25,303 bases of DNA from Pleurotus ostreatus/Saccharomyces cerevisiae fusant (Eukaryota; Opisthokonta). Below are positions 17,217 to 25,303 of this stretch, in pieces (positions within the stretch are counted from its first letter, which is position 1; each line of letters starts with the position of its first letter). Position numbers and translations under genes: made by a program. The stretch covers positions 1 to 25,303 of the forward strand of contig JAMQCK010000384.1 of NCBI GenBank assembly GCA_024196135.1. The letters run 5' to 3'. The notes below the pieces were generated by a model. That model searched no databases. It saw only the letters and a program-made list of their open reading frames with translations, and was not told where the DNA came from.

Positions 17217-19699
17217 TTAGCACTCGTCCAAGAAGCTGTTCTTGGGGACGGTCTGCTTATAGTCGTCGACCCACGTCGTCAGGTTGGGGTTCTAGCAAGA
17301 CCATCAATATTCAGCTTTGAAGATCGCCGTAAGAGCACTTACGCTGTACGCCTCGGGGAACTGCGCGATGTACGCGGCGGTCGGGAACTCGGGCGGGTCA
17401 CAGCCAATGCTGAAAGGAGTGGTCAGACTAGACAACAACGACAATGATAATTTATCCTTACTTGACCGAGTCGGCTTTCTGGTATACGCGAATCCAGTCG
17501 ATGGACATGACGGCCTAAGCATAGGGATTAGCGCACATGACACTTCTAGGAAGGTGCACACATACCGGGAACGTCAAATGGTCCAGGTCGACATCACCGA
17601 AATTCCTACTCATACCCAAGTTGATGATGAGGTAGAGCGGCTCCTCGGGGATGGGACGTGGCCCAATCTCGACACGCGTATCGGCGGCCATGCCAGCGGC
17701 CTTCATGGTCCACGCCTTCTGGTTACTGGAGAGCAATTGAGTACATCGAAACACAGGTACGAAGTAGGAGCGTACTCGTTGAGCCAGGTGATGTACTAGA
17801 GGCCTTGGTCAGTAAGTGAATAAACATAGAGGTGAAGGGACTCACAGCATCATCAAATCCAGGAACATACTCGAAACCGTAGACCGCGAAGCAGCCGGTC
17901 TCAAGTTGGTAGCACTCCTGGTCTGAAGGAACGGTCAGACAGAGCGCGATAGTATGAAGCGATCAACTCACTGGTCAATGACACGGCGGACGTGGCCTGC
18001 TGGTAGACACCACCCATGTACGAGTTCAGCTGGGTCATCTCATCGTCGTAGATGATGAGATTGTCGGACGTGTTGAACCACTGGTAGGCGTAGTTGTACG
18101 GCGCCCACTGGCAGGACTGCGAGACGTGACCACCCTCAGTCGGGGACACCTGAGCTTCGAAGATATCGATCTCAGGGGCAGCACGGCCGACGTAGGTACC
18201 GTCCGAGTGCATGGGACCCGGGTGAATCTCGCCAGGGCAAGTGCAACGGGAAAGACGCTGTCCACCCTGGTACGCTAAAGGGCTGGTCAGCGAGGGTAAA
18301 ATGGAAGGGGAAGGTGGTACCTACACAGAACGTCGTCGTACGACTTGTCTCCATCGATAGTAGCCGCCCTTGGAAGACCGTTCTTGGTCTGGTTGGCAAC
18401 AGTACCGACGTCGCAAGAGTCTGCATATACAAGTCAGGATCCCCGCCACTCCCTGACTAGACGAGTCAACGCACCGTAGGTGTACGGCCATGTTCCATCC
18501 AAGCTCGCACCGTAACCCGCACGACCGAGGTTGCCCATCGTCCACACGGCGGGCCACAGACCGACAATGTTGTTCGCACCCGGGAGTTCGACAGCGACCT
18601 CGACCAAGCCACCAGTGAAGCAGAACTTGTTCCAGGTCGACATCATACCACCCGTGTAGTCGAGGTCGTGGTTCGGCTTAGCATCGAGCGTCACACGGAG
18701 AGCACCGCCGGTGGTGTTGATAGCGCTAGGGTCGTACCATTCCATGTTGTTCGTCTGCGCGTTTTCCACCGTCAGTAAAAATCAGGGAAAATGCTACGCG
18801 GTACTTACACCCCAGTAGTGCAGGTCAACGGCCTCCCAGTAGGGGTCATCACCAGGATAGAAGGTACGGCCATCGACGTTGAACTCGTCAGAGAACACGA
18901 GGACCATATCGTCGCCATTGGTCGGACCCTTCTTCGTCTTGACATCCTCCGGTGTGTCCAAGTCAATGGCACCCCAGTTTCCGTTCATTTCTGGGACCTG
19001 ACCGGAGCCGTTGATGCCGCCGAGGTTGAAACCTGTGTTGTGTGAATATAGTACGATGGTCTGAATGTAGAACACCTTACCACCGTTGTTTGACTGAGTT
19101 TGCTTGGTGAGGAAACTCGCCAAAGGGTAGCCGGCGCTGAAGTGGATGTCAATAAACGAGTAGAATTTAAGCATTCGTTCACGTACAAGAGGCCAACCAT
19201 GGCAAGTACGAGAAGTAGCAAAAAGCCAAGGTTGTAGAAACCACGGGCAGTGAAGATCGTGCCGCCGCGGTCTCGCCTTCTGTCGCGCTTGGGGTCGGGG
19301 TTGTGAAGGTAGTCGTCGGGTTCTTGTACATCGCGCGACAAGTTGGAGGCCCCCCACATCATGGGGTCCGGGGGGAGGGAAAACTGGGCGAGGCTTCTCA
19401 GGGCGTGCAGTGGGTGATTGAAGGTAGGCGACGCACCTTATCTGACATGGAACCAGCAAGCGTGGACTTGCTTTCAAAGCCGCTCGCGACCGAATATGGC
19501 GAGCCAGTCTGCGCGATGTTATGCGTGAGTAGGTGGGCGTGCGACGCGAATTGATACGTACCGCATTCGGGCCTGATCTGGGAGCGCTGGTGGAATGAGG
19601 GAAAGAGTTTCCGCTGGGGAGGAGGCTGGTGCTGGACGCGGGCGAGTCAAATGGCTGGCGCCGCGGTGCGTTGGGCCCAAAGGGAGAAGGAGCGGACAT
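17217..19699 (-). CDS. KRE6/SKN1: Kre6/Skn1-type GH16 protein, beta-1,6-glucan synthesis
   Basis: Fourteen exons: 19699-19562, 19508-19437, 19383-19187, 19136-19081, 19032-18809, 18754-18475, 18420-18325, 18274-17972, 17922-17846, 17795-17776, 17725-17566, 17514-17462, 17409-17343 and 17291-17217. They encode 605 residues; introns are 48-54 nt and phases agree. Kre6/Skn1 proteins are type II membrane proteins needed for cell-wall beta-1,6-glucan. A Ser-rich cytosolic N-terminus leads to FSLPPDPMMWG and EPDDYLHNPDPKRDR, then one membrane helix (about 118-145, ending FAGYPLASFL). The lumenal GH16 domain starts near VFSDEFNVDGR. Its catalytic signature EIDIFE puts the carboxylates near residues 389, 391 and 394. 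Cys-rich segments (YQGGQRLSRCTCPGE) and the C-terminal NPNLTTWVDDY...PKNSFLDEC end are typical. Exon 10 is only 20 nt. The ATG at 19699 is the first in frame. Confidence 0.95.
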
Positions 19700-20327
19700 G
19701 GTGGTCGTAGCCAAGAGCAGAAAAGGAAAGGCGTGACGGCATCAGATGCGCAGCTCCCACACCCTTCAGCGTCCCCGGATCACCCGGCCGGCGGCGTGCG
19801 ACGGTGGCTCCTTGGTGGCAACGACGACGACGGGGCCAGACAGCGTCGACGCGCTCATCGTCGATGAGGGAGAGCTTTGAGGACCCGATAACAAGTGGAC
19901 ATCCGCGCTAAGCGTCCTGATTCCTGCAGCGTCTAGTCGCCGGTCACTGTTCTCCGTTCACGAGGCTGCAGGCCTAGCCAGCTTCACTTGATCGCCGATG
20001 TCCTTCAGAAGCCGTCCCCCATTCATTTCGAGCTTGCCTTGTCCTTCCATGGCGCCTTGTTCTGCCCACCTCTTGTTGGCCACAAAAGCGGATTGCGGGG
20101 CAGGCGGGGCATTCTGGCACAACCCTGCGGAGGGCGTGCTCTATTTCCCCGACGTTTTTGGCGGGATCCGCGCGGACCCACAACGCGTCCTCCCACGTGA
20201 AATCGAATTGGCGCCGGCGCTCGGACCGCTGCTTTCATGACCGGACAAGGCGGACGCATCTAACCATGCTCGGTCGTCGGCAAAGTTCGTCCCTTGACAG
20301 CGACTTCCATCTTTCCACTAGCCCACC
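19700..20327. promoter_or_regulatory. divergent promoter region, GH16 gene / SDR gene
   Basis: 628 nt between two divergent starts, with no convincing gene. Toward the SDR side lie TTTTTGGCGGGA (about 20154-20165, E2F-like), ACGCGT at 20183-20188 and CACGTG at 20194-20199, all 130-175 nt before the ATG at 20328. The GH16 side is G/C-rich without a TATA run. Confidence 0.5.
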
Positions 20328-21463
20328 ATGAGCTCCTTCGAGTTGACGAATCTCTTCTCCGTGAAGGGGAAGGTCGTGTTGGTAACCGGTGGTAGCAGGG
20401 GCATTGGCAAGATGGTGTGGAAGCTCCCTCACTTATCCACCGCTCAAGCTCAAGCTTTTGAGTTCAGATAGCCACTGGTTTTGTGAGGAACGGAGCTAAG
20501 GCACGTCTCTGAATACCTCTATGGTGCGCTGGCTTACACTTTGCTCACAGGTCTACGTCTCCTCGCGATCGGCCAAGGATTGCGACAAGACCGCGTCTGA
20601 GCTGACTGCACTCGGTCCTGGCACCTGTATCTCCCTTCCCGCGAACCTCCAGAGCGTGCAAGAGATTCAGAGACTCGTTTCCGAGCTTAAGTCTCGGGAG
20701 CAGGTTCTGGACGTCCTGATCAACAACGCCGGTGCGGCGTGGGGGGAGAGCGTCGACACGCATTCTGTGAGTACTTTCCTTCTTCTGCGTTACGTTTCTA
20801 AACGCATGTACAGGATGATGGCTTTACCAAAGTCATTACGCTGAACCTGCAGCGCGTCTTCACGCTCACCCAGGCCCTCCTTCCCTTGCTGCGTGCCTCT
20901 GCGGCGAAGTCCAAGGACGGACGCACTCATAAGGACCCAGCACGTATTATCAACGTGAGTACACCCTTCTGCACGCCTCTTGAACCCTTACTCATGTCCC
21001 GCTCTCCAGATTGGCTCCATTGAGGGGCTCGGTGTGTACACCTTTCGCTGACTTGTAGGCGCGGACTTACCCTTTCAGGTGTCCCCGACCACGAAACCTA
21101 CGCCTACGCGGCTGCCAAAGCCGGCCTGCACCAATTGAGCCGCCATCTCGCCGGCCGCCTCGGGCGCGAGGGCATAACGTCCAACACTATCGCCTGTGGC
21201 CTCTTCATCACTAAGAGTGCGTCGATGGACTATTTGGAATTTTGTGGCACGCTGACAATTTGCCAGTGACGGCTTACACCGCTCAGACGGAGGAAGGGAA
21301 GGGCTGGCTGGATAACATCCCCCTTCGTCGCTCTGGGACGCCCGAGGATGTCGCTGGTACGGCTATCTACCTCGCCAGTCCCGCGAGCGCGTACGTGAAT
21401 GGCGCGACGCTCACCCTCGATGGAGGCAACCTCGTCAACATGCCTTCGCAGTCGAAGCTGTAG
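20328..21463 (+). CDS. short-chain dehydrogenase/reductase
   Basis: Seven exons, 20328-20414, 20468-20500, 20551-20766, 20814-20954, 21010-21031, 21079-21216 and 21267-21463, encode 277 residues. It is a classical SDR: cofactor-binding TGGSRGIG at 20-27, NNAG at 98-101, catalytic Ser162 (IGSIEG), Tyr176 and Lys180 (YAAAK). The Arg after GGS and SSRS at the end of beta-2 favour NADP(H). The overall look is of the FabG/RhlG-like 3-oxoacyl reductases common in fungi, but the substrate cannot be read from sequence. No targeting peptide is evident, so a cytosolic site is likely. The second intron (20501-20550) begins with GC: AAG, then GCACGT...CTCACAG, then GTCTAC. Any GT donor nearby breaks the frame of the conserved KVYVSSR strand. 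Confidence 0.93.
20501..20550 (+). other. GC-AG intron in the SDR gene
   Basis: The 50-nt intron has donor GCACGT after GCTAAG and acceptor CTCACAG. The exons it joins restore GAKVYVSSRS, the expected second beta strand of the Rossmann fold. The nearest GT (20505) would add four bases and shift the frame. Confidence 0.8.
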
Positions 21464-21641
21464 AGGGTTCTTTTGTGGCGCATTTATGCATACAGAGATT
21501 TTTCTTCCCTCGCTGCGAGTATCCAAGTCCATCCGATTCCGATATCTACATATCCTCGTACTGGTATCATCCTCCTGTACCCCGCCTGCTGCTGCTCTCT
21601 AGCTGGACCAATACCACTGTGATTGAATTGACTGTATGCAA
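21464..21641. other. convergent intergenic, SDR and SH3BGR genes
   Basis: 178 nt containing both 3' flanks. Nothing else is visible. Confidence 0.5.
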
Positions 21642-23896
21642 TCATTCCCGGTGCCCCAAATCCAGCCCCGCCCTCGGCCTCTGCTCGACCGCGGGCTTCG
21701 GCGGCTCCGCAGATTTCTTCTTCTTTATTGTGAGCGCGGAAGGCTTCTTCACCGACAAGCCCGGAATGCTACGCATGGGTGACTTCGGTGAGCGAGGGTT
21801 CCCCTTCGGTGGGGGTGTGGTGGGGTTCGATGCGGCTGCGCGGGATGACGGTGAGGGCGTCCTTGGTGGTCGAGGAGCGCTCTTTTCGACGCTGAGGTTT
21901 TCGGAGGAGGGCTTGGTGGGGAGGGGCGGCAAGTCGAGGGAGTCAGTGGCATCGGGAGATGGGAGAGGGACGGCTTTCTTCTTGGGCGTGGCTAGCCTGG
22001 GGATACCCGACTTTCTCGACGAGGCGTCCGTGGACTTCGTAGAGGGAGAGGTGGGTGTCGACTTCTTCGTATCGGTGGATGGCTTCGACGTTGAAGCCTC
22101 TGGTGTTGCCTCCGCCTTCGCACTCGCCTCTTCCGCTGCGGGAGGCTTCTCCAATATCTCGTCGTTGCCAGAGCCGGGAGATTCTTGAGACGACAAGGCC
22201 GCCTCCGAAGATGCCTCCTTCGTCGGAGCGGCGTCCTCAGCGACGGCCGCCTTCTCCGCAGGCGCGGTCTCTGTCTTCGATGCTGCATCCTCCGCCGATG
22301 CTTCCGCTTTCGCAGGAGCCACCTCTGCGGGTGTCGACTCGCTCGGCGACGCAGCTTCCTTCGTGGAGGATGTCTCCGCTTTCGAAGGGACAGCCAGCGC
22401 ATCGCCCTCCGCTGGCGACGCTGCCTTCTCTGTAGACTCGGTCGAAGGTTTGGACGGTTGGACGGGCTTCTCAGCCTCGGCATCCTTGGGCTTTTCGGCC
22501 TCAGCCGCCTTGGGCTCGTCCACATCAGCAGCTTCCGGCTTTGCCGCCTGAGCCTGCGAAGGCTTTTCATCCGCATCCGCCTTCTCCTCCCCCGAGACAG
22601 CCTTCGTCTTCTCCTCCCCGACCAACTCGGCCTTCTCTGCAGGTTGAGGCGACGTCGATTCCTCTTTCGACGCCGCCGGTTTCTCTGACGGTGCCGGAGC
22701 GGATTCCTCCTTCGCCTTCTCCCCCTCCTTCGCATCCGCTGTCTTGGCAATCGAAGCAGGCTTCACCACTGGTTTCGAGGTCGACGCGGGTTTGTTGGCT
22801 GCAAGAGCAGGCTTGTCGACTTTCGCAGCAGGCTTATCGAACGTCGCGGTAGGAAGCTCCTTCGCCGCACTGGTAGATGGCTTCTTCTCTTCCTCGAGCT
22901 CAGCGGCGGTAGGCTTCTCGAGCTTGAGGGCGGGTATTTTGCCCTTACTCGACACGTCGTCTTCGCCAGACAGACCCTTGATGAGGTCTCCAGCTTCATC
23001 ACCGTCCAAGCCCAGCTCGGCCACAAGGTCTGCAAGTTCGTTCTCGGAGACCTAATTCGCGGTGAACATAAATCCGTCTTCAAATCGAGAAGTCATACCT
23101 TCTCTCCTTGCAAGCCAAACCCTGAGAACACCTCTCCGGCGTCCAGAAGCACCGTCTTCCGCTTGTTGACCGGTACAGGTTTCGGTGCGTCCGGACCCAG
23201 CGGCGAGGGAGCGCGCTTCTGGATGATGGGCTTCAGACGCTCTGGCGTCATCTCCAGCGGCGTCATGGCGCCTGGTACACCGATCGGTTGTTGGGGGAGG
23301 GTTGGCCTCTCCTCGTCTTCGTGCCAGGTGTCATTGAGGCGGAGGAATGTGTCAAGCTCATCGAATTCGACGGCTTCTTCGCTGGGGACGTGTCAGGGGG
23401 GTTCCGTATGGAATGGGGAATGGACTTACAATTCGGCAAAGCTCTGGATGGTACGTGCTGGTTAGATAGGACCGGGACGAAGAATAGGCAACGCACCCCA
23501 GGGCATATCTCGCCGACTAGTATTCCAGGTAATTGCTGCTTGTCTATGGACAGTGTTAGCCCTTTCTAGTGATAGACAGATACGTGGAGCTCTGGCTGAA
23601 CCCAAGGCTCGAGGGATGCAGAGTTGAACATCTCACCTGGTGGCGCCTTGCGCTTCCACAGACGCTTAGCGTTCTCGTCGGAAGCAAGGTCATATGAAGT
23701 GAATGGTATCTTCTTGACCTGCAGGATGCGGAGGATGTATTCTGTTCGGATTCGAGGTGGATGGAAGCAGGCGTGATGAGGAACATGTTCAGGTCAAATA
23801 AGCGCGCAAGGGTGGTAGGCGCGCACCTTGGCGCTGCCTGAGCGCGGGCTGACTCGCTATGGTCGTAAGAAAGACCTGTATTGGCGGCGAAGGCAT
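21642..23896 (-). CDS. SH3BGR-domain (thioredoxin-fold) protein with long low-complexity tail
   Basis: Six exons, 23896-23827, 23741-23637, 23543-23497, 23443-23430, 23381-23099 and 23051-21642, encode 642 residues. Residues 1 to about 95 are an SH3BGR-type domain of glutaredoxin-like fold: MPSPPIQVFLTTIASQP, EYILRILQVKKIPFTSYDLA, DKQQLPGILVGE and FEEAVEFDELDTFLRLND. No CxxC redox pair is present, as is usual for this family, so catalysis is not expected. Residues about 95-200 are a linker ending in an acidic segment (VSENELADLVAELGLDGDEAGDLI). The last ~440 residues are biased to Ala, Lys, Glu, Pro and Ser (KPEAADVDEPKAAEAEKPKD-type), with a Ser/Pro/Lys basic end. Exon 4 is 14 nt; introns 1 and 2 (85 and 93 nt) are longer than usual here. 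The function in fungi is unknown. Confidence 0.9.
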
Positions 23897-24051
23897 ACTA
23901 GCGCGAAGTACGAGACAGAGAAGCGATGCGCCATCACTGTTCGCGCAGTTGACGCGGACGCAAAAGGAAACCCGCTTTCAACCATCTTGTCCTCGACCGC
24001 GTGCATCCCATCTCTTTCCTCCCTTCACACCGCTGTGCGGTATATAGACCC
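23897..24051. promoter_or_regulatory. divergent promoter, SH3BGR gene / phosphatase gene
   Basis: 155 nt separate the two starts. The right half is pyrimidine-rich (catctctttcctcccttcac), as near many fungal transcription starts. A TATATA run at 24041-24046 is only 6 nt before the phosphatase ATG, too close to act as its TATA box. Confidence 0.5.
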
Positions 24052-24791
24052 ATGTCATCCTCATCTCAGCCCGAAGTTCGCGTTCTCGTCGTATGTTTAG
24101 GCAAGGGGGCCGTTCCCCGCGTCATCGTACGATCAACTGACCGATCGGGCGCTTACAGGCAACATCTGCAGGTCTCCGATGGGAGAGGCCGTCTTGAGGC
24201 ACGTAGCAAAGCAGCGCGGCAATGAGGTCTACGTGGACAGCTGCGGCACTGGTGGCTACCATGTCGGAGACGAGCCGGACGACAGGTACGTTGCATGTTT
24301 TCGCTGGCGTGGCGTGGCTGACATGGTGGCGCAGGACACTCGCGACTCTGAAGAAAGTACGCGTCCAATGTTCATCCTTGCAATCGGTTCATACTGACGA
24401 GCTTCCCAATAGCATGGTATATCCCTCGATCGCGTTGCCCGACAGGTGTCTGAGGACGACTTCCGCACCTTCACGCACATCCTTGCCGCCGACAACTCGA
24501 ATCTGGCTGCCCTCCAGCGTATGAGACCGCGCGATGCAAAGGCTAGTGTCGAGCTGTGGGGATCATACCTCGATGGAAGGCCGATTGCGGACCCGTACTA
24601 CGGTGGCGTCGTGAGTATCCTACCTGTTCCATGTTCTCAACTAGTACTGATCACTTTCTGCGCCGCTTCACCCCTATCTTAATTTTCATGCTTTCATCGC
24701 TGATCAGAAAGGCTTTGAGCAAGTGTACAACCAGTGCACTGCGCTGTCGCATGCTTTCCTCGACAAGACGTTCGGCCCTCAGAAGAAGTAA
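24052..24791 (+). CDS. LTP1: low-molecular-weight protein tyrosine phosphatase
   Basis: Exons 24052-24100, 24159-24285, 24335-24356, 24413-24610 and 24708-24791 encode 159 residues, the normal size for the family. These cytosolic enzymes hydrolyse phosphotyrosine through a cysteinyl-phosphate intermediate. The P-loop VVCLGNICRSP places the nucleophile at Cys15 and the binding Arg at Arg21 (C-x5-R). The second Cys (Cys20) is the usual redox partner. The general acid is Asp126 in IADPYYGG. Also typical are VDSCGTGGYHVGDEPD, HGISLDRVARQVSEDDF and THILAADNSNL. Intron 1 interrupts the P-loop codon Gly17 and uses a GC donor: TTTAG, then GCAAGG...TTACAG, then GCAAC. The last intron is 97 nt. It lies divergently from the SH3BGR gene, 155 nt away. 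Confidence 0.95.
24101..24158 (+). other. GC-AG intron inside the phosphatase P-loop
   Basis: The donor AG|GCAAGG is close to the known GC-donor consensus AG|GCAAGT, and the acceptor is GCTTACAG. The 58-nt intron splits Gly17 of CLGNICRS. Using the nearby GTATGT (24091) would delete the catalytic Cys, so the GC donor is well supported. Confidence 0.85.
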
Positions 24792-25044
24792 TCGTTCTCA
24801 CTAGACCTCAATCACCTGTAGAGTAACACCGTTGCATTTGTATAAACAGAAAGTTCACCATGTTCTGTAGGATGGAAAAAAGAATGAAGAAGCTTGCCGC
24901 CGCTTGCCTATTTCTAGACCTTGAACGTTGAAGTCCATAAAGCCCGGCATCTTGTCGGCATCGGGAAGTAAATCCGGCTGTTCGGACCGATCCGTCCAGT
25001 GACCGAAATGCGGGGAAGCGCGCAAGCGTCTCTTGACTTCGACC
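24792..25044. promoter_or_regulatory. 3' flank of phosphatase and promoter of the dehydrogenase
   Basis: 253 nt between two plus-strand genes. The left part is A-rich (gaaaaaagaatgaag near 24873-24890), the right part G/C-rich. A long minus-strand frame here continues opposite the dehydrogenase exon and is a shadow. No clear motif was found. Confidence 0.45.
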
Positions 25045-25303
25045 ATGTCTGCCGTAGCTCGTACCTCTGCGTCCCGCGCTCTCTTGCGGCGGACGTCGCT
25101 GTCCGCACGTCTCTTTGCGACCTCGGCATCTCGCAGCGCATTGAGCGCTACCGCTCTGCCTCATGCCGAGAAGCTCTCCACGGAGTGGAAGGGCACCAGC
25201 ATGATGGGTGGGAAGACGAAGAACTTCATCGGGGGCGAGTTCGCAGAGAGCCAGGCCTCAGAGTGGATAGACGTGGTGGATCCGGTACGTGGTTTGCCGC
25301 GGC
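25045..25303 (+). CDS. methylmalonate-semialdehyde dehydrogenase, mitochondrial, 5' partial
   Basis: Only the first exon (25045-25284, 80 codons) is inside the window; a GTACGT donor follows DVVDP and the gene runs off the right edge. The first ~35 residues are a textbook mitochondrial leader, rich in Arg, Ser and Ala without acids (VARTSASRALLRRTSLSARL). The mature start KTKNFIGGEFAESQASEWID is the N-terminus typical of the ALDH6 family. ALDH6 enzymes oxidise methylmalonate or malonate semialdehyde to propionyl- or acetyl-CoA in valine and pyrimidine breakdown. The catalytic Cys and Glu lie beyond the edge, so a related aldehyde dehydrogenase cannot be excluded. Confidence 0.85.
   Translation, partial: MSAVARTSASRALLRRTSLSARLFATSASRSALSATALPHAEKLSTEWKGTSMMGGKTKNFIGGEFAESQASEWIDVVDPVRGLPR

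Noticed and set aside
21992..22750. 252-codon Arg-rich minus-strand frame and matching plus-strand frames inside the SH3BGR tail
   Set aside because: Out-of-frame shadows of the Ala/Lys/Glu/Pro-coding repeat; composition is explained by the codon pattern of the real gene.
24041..24046. TATATA as TATA box of the phosphatase gene
   Set aside because: Only 6 nt from the ATG, leaving no room for a leader; probably chance.
1..25303. Defence system, biosynthetic cluster, transposon, tRNA or CRISPR array
   Set aside because: All recognisable genes are ordinary eukaryotic housekeeping types with separate roles. I saw no terminal repeats, reverse-transcriptase or transposase motifs, tRNA A/B boxes or spaced direct repeats.

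Overview
This window is nuclear DNA of a filamentous fungus, most likely a basidiomycete (Agaricomycetes). Genes are packed on both strands and cut by many short introns. I modelled 59 introns, 53 of them 46-58 nt. Exon-intron models were built by hand from GT/GC-AG signals, reading-frame phase and family conservation. I recognise no species marker, and found no tRNA, rRNA, transposon, CRISPR array or virus-like element.

Layout, left to right. (1) 1-3809, minus: TRAPPC8/Trs85 subunit of the TRAPP vesicle-tethering complex, running off the left edge. (2) 4109-4949, minus: WW-domain protein with a glycine-rich tail. (3) 5507-6563, minus: protein with an oddly spaced C2H2 finger and a basic tail. 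(4) 7027-9173, minus: LCCL-domain multi-span membrane protein. (5) 9664 (or 9514)-11092, plus: Arc1-type tRNA-aminoacylation cofactor. (6) 11322-12250, minus: small conserved protein of unknown function. (7) 12775-14073, minus: seipin, the ER lipid-droplet protein. (8) 14162-14806, plus: intronless protein of unknown function, head-to-head with seipin. (9) 14844-16508, minus: F-box protein whose start codon is split by an intron. (10) 17217-19699, minus: Kre6/Skn1-type GH16 protein of cell-wall beta-1,6-glucan assembly. (11) 20328-21463, plus: short-chain dehydrogenase/reductase. (12) 21642-23896, minus: SH3BGR (thioredoxin-fold) domain with a long low-complexity tail. (13) 24052-24791, plus: low-molecular-weight protein tyrosine phosphatase. 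(14) 25045-right edge, plus: mitochondrial methylmalonate-semialdehyde dehydrogenase, first exon only.

The genes are mostly housekeeping and do not form a pathway or a secondary-metabolite cluster. Membrane traffic, lipid droplets and wall glucan are represented, but the genes look independently regulated. Very short spacings (88 bp between divergent starts, 37 bp between convergent stops) suggest shared promoters and overlapping transcript ends.

I did not find an undescribed multi-gene system. The unusual points are in gene structure: the AT|G split start codon, two GC-AG introns (one inside the phosphatase P-loop), 14- and 20-nt microexons, three stop-free introns of 3n length, a possible mitochondrial leader on the Arc1 homologue, and a compact divergent promoter with paired ACGCGT motifs.
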